Below are positions 55,931 through 64,000 of a DNA stretch of 64,000 nucleotides, piece after piece. Every line of letters begins with the position of its first letter. Positions within the stretch are counted from its first letter, which is position 1. Below the pieces are notes generated by a model. It was given only the letters and a program-made list of their open reading frames with translations. It ran no database searches and was not told where the DNA came from. Both the position numbers and the translations under genes were made by a program. This stretch comes from Okapia johnstoni (lineage: Eukaryota > Chordata > Mammalia > Artiodactyla > Giraffidae), in NCBI GenBank assembly GCA_024291935.2, contig CM044314.1, positions 25,208,001 through 25,272,000 of the forward strand, given 5' to 3'.

Positions 55931-56163
55931 GTCTGGCCCCACATTAGATTGTGTAATTTGTCCCCAACTTGATGGTGAAAAGAATGCGGCTACTTTGGTG
56001 TTAATATGGGGAAGCAAGTACATGGATTGACCATGACACCAAATCTATAGACAATTTCTGAGAAAGATATCTGGGTATCTTTATGAAGGGAAAAGAAATG
56101 CTGAATTTCTAAAATACATATATTCATGACATAAATTATAATACCTCTCCTATACCCTGTTTA

Positions 56164-56442
56164 TGGAGAAGGCAATGGCAACCCAGTCCAGTGTTCTTGC
56201 CTGGAAAATCCCATGGACAGAGGAGCCTGGTAGGCTGCAGTCCATGGGGTTGCTAGGAGTTGGACACGACTGAGCAACTTCACTTTCACTTTTCACTTTG
56301 ATGCATTGGAGAAGGAAATGGCAACCCACTCCAGTGTTCTTGCCTGGAGAATCCCAGGGATGGGGGAGCCTGGTGGGCTGCCATCTATGGGGTCGCACAG
56401 AGTCAGACACAACGGAAGTGACTTAGCAGCAGCAGCAGCAGC
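56164..56442 (+). mobile_element. Bov-A2 dimeric SINE with (AGC)n tail
   Basis: Two monomers linked by CACTTTCACTTTTCAC, ending (AGC)n. Exact 12-bp target duplication ATACCCTGTTTA at 56152-56163 and 56443-56454. Confidence 0.93.
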
Positions 56443-56954
56443 ATACCCTGTTTAAAAGATATAGATACTATAAAGTGATGGCTTCTGAATCTTAAGCCAC
56501 TGATTATGTACTGTATCACTGGTGAACTACATGTCTAAAGGACATGTCCTATTTTATTTGATCCATTCTTCTTTTATTTGCCTTTATTTAACTCAGTGCA
56601 AATTTACTTAACTACTGTAAGAAATCAGTATCTATATTTCTCGTAAGCAACAGCATGAAACTCCTTGCAGCATCAACATACACCATGACTTTCTATGACC
56701 TACAAGTCTAGAAATCTGTGCCAATAAGGTTAATTTTTAACAGTTTAATCTACTAAGTAGATGTTTATTTTCATATTTTAAAGTACATGTAGTGACTGAA
56801 ATTTATATCTTATTCTCCACAAATTCACAAACTACTAAGAAAAGAAAATAATTGCATGTATAACTTGTATTACCAAGAAATACATTGATTAGTATCAGTG
56901 AGAAGATCAGAAAAATATATGCTAAGAGATCATATAAGGAAGAAACTTGTTTTA

Positions 56955-58095
56955 TTTTAAAACTTTTTCTTTTATATTGGGCTATAGCCGATTAACAATG
57001 CTGTGACAGTTTCATGTGAACAGTGAAGGGACTCAGCCATACATATACATGTATCCAGTTCAGTTCAGTTTAGTCACTCAGTTGTGTCTGACTCTTTGCG
57101 ACCCCATGGACTGCAGCACGCCAGGCCTCCCTGTCCATCACCAACTCCCGGAGCCCACCCAAACTCATGTCCATTGAGTTGGTGATGCCATCCAACCATC
57201 TCATCCTCTGTCATCCCCTTCTCCTCCTGCCTTCAATCTTTCCCAGCATCACGGTCTTTTCCAATGAGTCAGTTCTTCACATCAGGCGGCCAAAGTATTG
57301 GAGCTTCAGCTTCAACATCAGTCCTTCCAATCAACATTCAGGACTGATTTCTTTTAGGATGAACTGGCTGGATCTCCTTGCAGTCCAAGGGACTCTCAAG
57401 AGTCTCCTCCAACGCCACAGTTCAAAAGCATCAATTCTTTTGTGCTCAGCTTTCTTTATAGTCCAACTCTCACATTCATACATGACTACTGGAAAAACCA
57501 TAGCCTTGACTAGACGGACCTTTGTTGGCAAAGTAATGTCTCTGCTTTTTAATATGCTGTCTAGGTTGGTCATAACTTTTCTTCCAAGGAGAAAGCGTCT
57601 TTTATTCATGGCTGCAGTCACCATCTGCAGTGATTTTGGAGTCCCAAAAAATAAAGTCTGTCACTGTTTCCCCATCTATTTGCCATGAAGTGATGGGACC
57701 AGATGCCATGATTTTAGTTTTCTGAATGTTGAGCTTTTTTTTTTTTTTTGAATGTTGAGCTTTAAGCCAACTTTTTCACTCTCCTCTTTCACTTTCATCA
57801 AGAGGCTCTTTAGTTGTTCTTCACTTTCTGCCATAAGAGTGGTGTCATCTGCATATCTGAGGAGATTGATATTTCTCCTGGCAATCTTGATTCCAGCTTG
57901 TGCTTCATTCAGCCCAGCGTTTCTCATGATGTACTCTGCATATAATGATCAATTCATGACGTACTCTGGATACATGTATCCATTCTCCCCTAAATTCCCC
58001 TCCACCCAGGCTGCTGCATTAACACTGAGCATAGTTCCATGTGCTATACAGGAGGTCCTTGTTGGTTATCCATTTTAAATATAGCAGTGTGTACA
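56955..58095 (-). repeat. L1 3' UTR split by BovB
   Basis: Minus-strand cetartiodactyl L1 3' UTR (GGGCTATAGCCGATTAAC at left; AGGAGGTCCTTGTTGG at right), interrupted at 57058-57969. Confidence 0.7.
57058..57969 (-). mobile_element. BovB, 5'-truncated, in L1
   Basis: About 0.9 kb of minus-strand BovB with an exact 13-bp target duplication ATACATGTATCCA (57045-57057 and 57970-57982). The RT active-site block YADD is readable in the minus frame near 57850, but the copy is truncated upstream of it and cannot be functional. A T15-type run at about 57735 marks a local duplication of TTGAATGTTGAGCTTT. Confidence 0.9.
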
Positions 58096-59968
58096 TCTAT
58101 GCATGTACATGTCCATCTAATTTTAAATTGAAGCTTCAAACTATCACTCTCAGCCAAGTTGAAGTAAAGGGACTTCCACCTTCCCACCTGATAACAGTAA
58201 TAACCAAAAACACCCAGACAGCAATGTAAAACAGTCGTTCTGAAAACATTGAACATAAGTCAATGAAGGACAGAGATCCTTTAGAGATGGAAAACAAAGG
58301 AGATGAGCCCTACAAGTGACCCACTTCACTGCCTGGTGAAAGTTTCCAGACCATGATGTAAGGAAACGAACCCACAGAACCTGGCAGCCTCCTTAAGTTG
58401 AGGGAAAGTAATGGGGAATCGAGATTGGGCAAGATGGTTAAAAGTCACAGGGTAGAGTACTGGAAAGAGGAGTGATGTACAGAGAAGACTCCAGAGGTCT
58501 GCAGAGACTCCTCCACAAACATTCAGCTAAGAATCAATTAATGAGCACATGTGAGCAAGCTACCTGAGGCAGAGGAAAAAGCCCTTGGGAAGGATGAAAG
58601 TGTACAGTGCCTGAAGTTCACATGAGGCCAGAAGTAAAGTCATCAGCTAGAGTACTCAAAAGGGTCTTTCCTTAATAGTGAGATAAAATTAACTCTTGAC
58701 AAGAATTCTGGGATGATAATGGAGTAGGTAGCACCAGAAATCTGTCTTCCACCTAGACAACAATGGCGTTGGCAGACTCTGTCTTATGTAACTGATTTGA
58801 AACTATTGAGTCTGTTGAAAATGTGTAACTTCTGGGGAAGGCTTGGATGATAAATTTTGGTTGACTTTAATTGTCTTCAGCTCTTAGCTGGCAATAGCTG
58901 CTACACATTCCCACTTCTAGCCATTTAGCAGACACCGAGCAGCTTAAGTGCAGCTTGCAGAAGTCAGGGTAGGCAAAAAGTGGGATCTGTGTTCTAGTCA
59001 CTGATTGCTTCTTCTGATCACAGAGGTGCAGAAAGTCAGGTAGCCATTGTTGCTGTACCTCCTCTCACATGCCCCCTACCACCAACTCATTGCAAGTCTA
59101 TCCCCTGAAGCTGAAGAGCCTTCTAGGAAATTTACAGGGCCAGGGCCCTTTTCTCCTGCTTTAAATTTTTGCTTTCCCCATTTGGAGAGTCAGACATTAA
59201 AGACTAGGACAAAAAAAGAAAAAATGCATGTATGGAGGAAATTAGAAGGGGACTAAATGTGCTCAAAGAAAGGTTTAAAAAGACCTAAGAAGACATTGTT
59301 TTCACACCTTAGTCTGATTCTTGGCACAGAGACAGCCTACAACAATTAAGAAAAATAATCCTTGGGAAATGGTGAGAATCTGATTTCCAGAGTTACTATA
59401 GTATTATATTCAAATGTCCAGCGTCCATTCAACAAAACCTCAGACAAGGCATACAAAGATTTAGGAAAGTACGGTCAATTCAAAGAAAAAAGTAATTAAA
59501 CAGAGTCTGCCCCTGAAATAGACTTAATGGAATATATATTAAACAAAGACTTTAAAACAATTGTCCTAAGATGCTCAAAGAACTACCTTATGATCCAGCA
59601 ATTCCATTCCTGGGTATATAACTGATGAAAACAAAAACATTAATTCAAAAGATATATGCACCCCATATATCATAGCAGCATTATTTACAATAGCCAACAC
59701 ATGGAAGCAATCTAAATGTCCACCATCAGATGAATGAATAAAGAAAATATGATGTGTATGTACAATGGGATACTATTCAGCCATTAAAGAATGCAATGTT
59801 ACCACTTGGAACAACATGACTGGACTTGGAGCATATGATGGTAAGTGATATTACTATAAATCAGACAAAGACAAATACTGTATGATATCACTTATATGTG
59901 GAATATAAAAAAATTAAAAATTAGTGACAATGGCATTAAAGGAAAAGACCAGTGCTTACCATGGGGAG

Positions 59969-60192
59969 GAGGTTTCCCTGGTGGCTCAGATGGTAAAGAA
60001 TCTGCCTGCAATGCAGGAGACCCAGATCCAGGTCCAGTCTCTGGGTCAGGAAGATCCCCTACAGAAGGGAATGGCTACCCACTCCATTATTCTTGCCTGG
60101 AGAATTCCACAGACAGAGGAGCCTGGCAGGCTACAGTCCATGGGGTCACAAAGAGCAGGACACAACTGAGCTACTAATACTTTTGCTTTCAT
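59969..60192 (+). mobile_element. Bov-tA SINE in L1
   Basis: Plus-strand full-length copy. Target duplication CATGGGGAG at 59960-59968 and 60193-60201. Confidence 0.9.
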
Positions 60193-60498
60193 CATGGGGA
60201 GAGGGAAAGGGGAGAAGCAAGATAGAGATAAGGGATTAAGAAGTAGGGATGGGATGGGGGGGAGATGGGAGGGGGGTTCAGGATGGGGGACACATGTACA
60301 CCCATGACTGATTCATGTGAATGTATAGCAAAAACCACTACAATATTGTAAAGTAATTAACCTCCAATTAAAATAAATAAATTAATTTACAAAAAAAAGA
60401 AGTACAAACTACTATGTATAAAATAAATAAGCTACAAGGATATACTGTACAGAACAGGGAATATAGCAAATATTTTATAATAACCATAAATGGAATAT

Positions 60499-60709
60499 GG
60501 GTTTCCCTCATAGCTCAGTTGGTAAAGAATCTGCCTGTAATGCAAGAGACCCAGGTTTGATCCCTGGGTCGAGAAGATCCCCAGGAGAAGGAAATGGAAA
60601 CCAGCTCCAGTATTCTTGCCTGAAGAATCCCATGGACAGAGGAACCTGGCAGGCTAGAGTCCATGGGGTCACAAGAGTTGGGCACGACTTACCGACTAAA
60701 CCACTACCA
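60499..60709 (+). mobile_element. Bov-tA SINE in L1
   Basis: Plus-strand full-length copy. Exact 14-bp target duplication CATAAATGGAATAT at 60485-60498 and 60710-60723. Confidence 0.92.
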
Positions 60710-60849
60710 CATAAATGGAATATAACCTTTAAAAATTATGAATCACTATGTTGTACACCTGGAACATATAATATTGTAAATCAACTATACCTCAATTTAA
60801 AAAGAAACTTTAAATGCTAATGAAATAGTCATGGAAAAATCTAAATAAA

Positions 60850-61655
60850 GAGATATACAACATTTATATGAAATTCAAAAGACCTACGTTAACCAAAATA
60901 ATTTGAAGAAAAAGAGAGAACAGAAATAGAGGACTCACATTACCTAATTTAAAGATTTACTCTAAGTGTAGATTGCTTAAGGTAGTGTGATACTGGCATG
61001 ATAAAGAGATCAACGTAACAAAGTAGAGAGTCCAGACGTAGACCCACACATTTTGGGTTAATATTCAATAAAGATTCAAAAACAACTTATGGAGGAAGGT
61101 AACCTTTTCAAGAAGTGGTGCTTACATAATTGGATATCCATACGGGAGTAAAACAAATATTAAGTTTAATCTACATCTCAAGCCATATACAAAAGTTAGC
61201 TTAAAAATTAGTAAAAAGAAAAATAATTATTAGACCTAAATGTGCAACCTAGAAGTTTAAAAGGTCTAGAAAGGAACATAAGGGAAAATCTCTGTGATAT
61301 TTAGATAGTGCCAAAGGCCTGATCTGTAAAAGAAAAAATTGAAAATTTAACCTCATCAAAATTAAGAATGTGAACTCTTCAGAAGATACTGTTAACATAA
61401 TGAAAAGAAAGTTACGGTTGTAGAAAATATTTGCAAATCATGAAAAAATGTGAGTTCATACATACATTCATTAATACATATAATACACAATAAGACTGAA
61501 AACTCATTAAGAAAAAAAGGAATGTACAATTTGGGAAATAATTTGATCAGACGCATCACTAAAGAAAATATAGAGCTGACATATAAGCACATGAATGGAC
61601 GTTCAACGTCATTAGTTATTAGGGAAAGACAGAGCCACAGTGAAGTGATATCAGG
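60850..61655 (+). repeat. L1 ORF2 C-terminal region, degenerate
   Basis: Plus-strand sequence of the L1 ORF2 end (TACTGGCATGATAAAGAG; ATTAAGAATGTGAACTCTTC). Stops in all frames. Confidence 0.65.
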
Positions 61656-63560
61656 GAATATGGCAGAGTAGAAAGCCCCAGGAATTTGACTGTCCACAGA
61701 AATGACATGTGAGCTGGTAGGAACTGTCTGAGCAACTATTTTGCAACTCTAGTCTAATAGATCTCTTACAGGATCCAGAGGAGTGCTTGATGAAGAAGCT
61801 GGTAAATTCAATTTTGGTGAATTTTAGTGATTGCATGGTAGTGGCTACCATGCCTCACACCCCAGCACCCCACAATGCAGCAACTCAGTTCCTGGTGCAA
61901 ATTTCTGGGGCCATGGTGGGGAATATGGATCTCGTCTTCCCAAAACTTGGGATCATAGGCTTTTTATTGCTAATCATCAAGGGGCTGAGACAGAAGTTAG
62001 CCATTGTTTCATCCCCAATGGGCTAAAATGTCTTCCTGATTTGTAGAGGATTTAAAGAGAGAGCATCTACATTTTCCCCTTTTGGGAGCCAAATGCTTAA
62101 GGATATCTTTGTCAGGTTGCACTTTGTCTGCAGAGACAATGGAAGAGAAACTTTACTGATCACACACAAGAAGCACATACTTCCAAAAACAGTTTGGAAA
62201 AGTTACAATTGTATGGCTTCAGCCTTCAACAAGCAAAATCCAACAATCCCCGATGAGGGACAGAATTGGAATTCTAGAATTCCCACAGCATTATAGTGTC
62301 AAAATGTCCAGTTTTCAACAACAACAAAAATACAGTACATAGAAAGAAACAGTAATGTACAACCCCTTTAGAGGAACAAAAGAGTCAGACGGAAACCATC
62401 CCTGAGGAAGCCCAGACATTTAAATTATTAATCAAAGACATTAAATTGACTTTATTAATTTTATTTAAGGAAATCATGGACAGAGAGCTAAAGGGAATCA
62501 AGCAAATAATGACTGTAAAAAATACAAATACAAATGCAAATGCAAATGAAAAATAAGGAGATGGAAGGAAGTGACTAGGAATTTTGGAGGTGGAAAGTAC
62601 AAAAACTAGAAGGAAAAATTCTCTAGAGGTGCTCAAAATCAGATTTGAGCAGGCAGAAGAAGGAATCGCTTGAAGATAAGGACAAATGAAATAATAAATT
62701 CAGAGAAACAGAAAAAAATAATGAGTATAAATGAACAAAGCCTGAAGGACCTGTGGGATACCATTAAGTGTTCAACATACGCATTATAGGGCTCCCAGAA
62801 GAAGATATTGAGACAGGAATAGGAAAATATATTTGACAAAAAAATTCCCAAATCTGATGAAATTCATGAATATATACATCTGAAAAGCTCAACTAACTCC
62901 AAGCTGGATACTTATAGACTCTACACCAAGTTGATCTTGAAAGCAGGAATATAGAAGTCACTCATCACATACGAGTGATTCTCAAAAAATTAACAGATGA
63001 TTTCTCTCCAGAAACCACAGAGGCCAGAAGACAGTAGGATGACATGTTTAGTTTCCTGAAGGAAAAGAAAAGTGTCAGTCAAGAAGTCTGTATCTGTTTT
63101 AAAGTAAAAATAATAATAATAAAAAATAAATAAAACTGGAAAAAAAATTCTGTATCTGGCAAAACTATCCTTCAACAATGAAAGAGATATTAAGAAAATC
63201 CCAGGTAAACAGATCTACCATACAAGAAATTACTAAAGAGACTCCTTCAGGATGAAATGAAAGAACACCAGACAGTAACTCTCAGACGTAAAAAAGTAAT
63301 AAGCATAAGGTCAAGTAATACTGGACTTTTGAATGAATGAAATTGTACATTTCATTCAATTTCTAACTTCCCTGTTTTTTCCTAAATAAACTAAATGACA
63401 AATGTGTAAAACAATAATTATAAATTCATGTTAAGGGAACTACAATGCATAAGGTGATAATCTGTGATAATAACAACTAAAAGGGTTGAAACAGAGAACC
63501 CAAAAAGAAATAAATGGAGAAGTAAGGAAGCAGAATTTTTGTAAATTATTATATACTATT
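61656..63560 (+). repeat. old L1 5' region and ORF1-like sequence
   Basis: Starts with a 5'-UTR-like block (ATATGGCAGAGTAGAAAG) and then carries ORF1-like sequence around 62640-63300 (AGCCTGAAGGACCTGTGGG; CTTCAACAATGAAAGAGA). Frame broken. Could be an L1M copy or a HAL1-type element, which carries ORF1 only. Confidence 0.65.
62519..62552 (+). repeat. hexamer microsatellite (AAATAC/AAATGC)n
   Basis: About five imperfect hexamers inside the L1 sequence. Confidence 0.75.
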
Positions 63561-63943
63561 ATGTACATTCAAACCATGTGTTTATTAAGTTTAACATGGC
63601 AATTGATATCCTCCAAATGTTAACAATAGAAAATTGAGGTACAAAAGCATAAAATATAAATAGCCATGTGTAAAGTAAATGCTTGTTTTTCAGTAATCAA
63701 ATTAAATATAAAAGGATTACTTTTTCCTATTAAAATAAAGGTTTGGAAGACTATATTTAAAAAAACTAAAATCCATCAACATTCTGTTTACAAAATATTC
63801 ACTTTAGATATGAAGATGAAGCTAATTTTAGGTAAAAGGATGGAAAAAGATATTCCATGAAAACTATAACCAAAACTGAACTGACTTGGTTGTACTGTTA
63901 TTAGACAAATAGAAATCAAATTTAAAAAGGTTTCATCATATAT

Positions 63944-64000
63944 TGGGGCTTCCCAGTTGGCTCAGTGGTAAAAAATCCATCTGTCAATGCAGGAGACATG
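63944..64000 (+). mobile_element. Bov-tA SINE, cut by the window edge
   Basis: tRNA-like head GGGGCTTCCCAGTTGGCTC and onwards; the rest lies beyond the window. Confidence 0.85.

Larger units (their letters stand above)
59560..60800 (+). repeat. L1 3' region with two nested SINEs
   Basis: Plus-strand L1 end (CCTTATGATCCAGCAATTCC; GGGATACTATTCAGCC) interrupted at 59969-60192 and 60499-60709. Confidence 0.75.
51135..64000. other. region right of FAM120AOS exon 2, repeats only
   Basis: No protein-coding gene recognised. BovB, MIR, L1, Bov-tA, Bov-A2 and CHR copies are listed separately. 53260-54160, 55050-55690, 56450-56950 and 58090-59560 contain nothing I can assign. Untranslated FAM120AOS exons could lie here. 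Confidence 0.6.

Noticed and set aside
57167..57688. 173-codon plus-strand open frame
   Set aside because: Antisense reading of a BovB 3' region; no independent support.
59969..60192. tRNA-like sequence heads in SINEs (also at 29979, 43396, 53028 and 60499)
   Set aside because: These are the tRNA-derived heads of Bov-tA SINEs, not functional tRNA genes.
61787..62046. Open frames around 61.8-62.0 kb
   Set aside because: They lie inside an L1 5'-region-like sequence; short, with no splice or domain evidence.

Overview
The window is nuclear DNA from a ruminant, probably a bovid. It is filled with Bov-tA/Bov-A2 SINEs, BovB (RTE) retrotransposon copies, cetartiodactyl CHR SINEs and L1 fragments, a mix typical of cattle, sheep and their relatives. 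The species cannot be told from the sequence. There are no bacterial, plasmid, phage or CRISPR features.

The main gene is the 5' half of FAM120A (constitutive coactivator of PPAR-gamma-like protein 1, also OSSA), on the minus strand. Five coding exons with GT/AG splice sites and continuous phase run from the start codon at 49201 down to 8848 and encode about the first 343 residues. Later exons lie beyond the left edge. Introns 1 (21.5 kb), 3 (15.2 kb) and 5 (over 8.8 kb) make up most of the window and consist largely of transposon debris.

Opposite it, on the plus strand, is FAM120AOS. Its first recognisable coding exon lies wholly inside FAM120A exon 1 on the other strand, up to the donor at 48970/48971. 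A second coding exon lies at 51023-51134, about 1.8 kb upstream of the FAM120A start codon. The two overlapping reading frames are phased so that their third codon positions face each other. Both genes share a CpG island (about 48.25-49.75 kb). Immediately upstream of FAM120A, inside the FAM120AOS intron, is a degenerate tandem repeat of about 15 units of about 36 bp (49580-50115).

From 51.2 to 64 kb I see no further gene, only SINE, BovB, L1 and MIR layers. Several insertions keep clear target-site duplications. They include a full-length but frame-broken BovB (34396-37638), a BovB with a 5' inversion (27766-28237), a SINE pair inserted successively into one target site (54403-55047), and a SINE flanked by a 31-bp duplication (29017-29255). 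No complete new system was found. The most noteworthy items are the antisense overlap with its repeat-bearing promoter region, and a diverged direct repeat pair flanking FAM120A exon 3.
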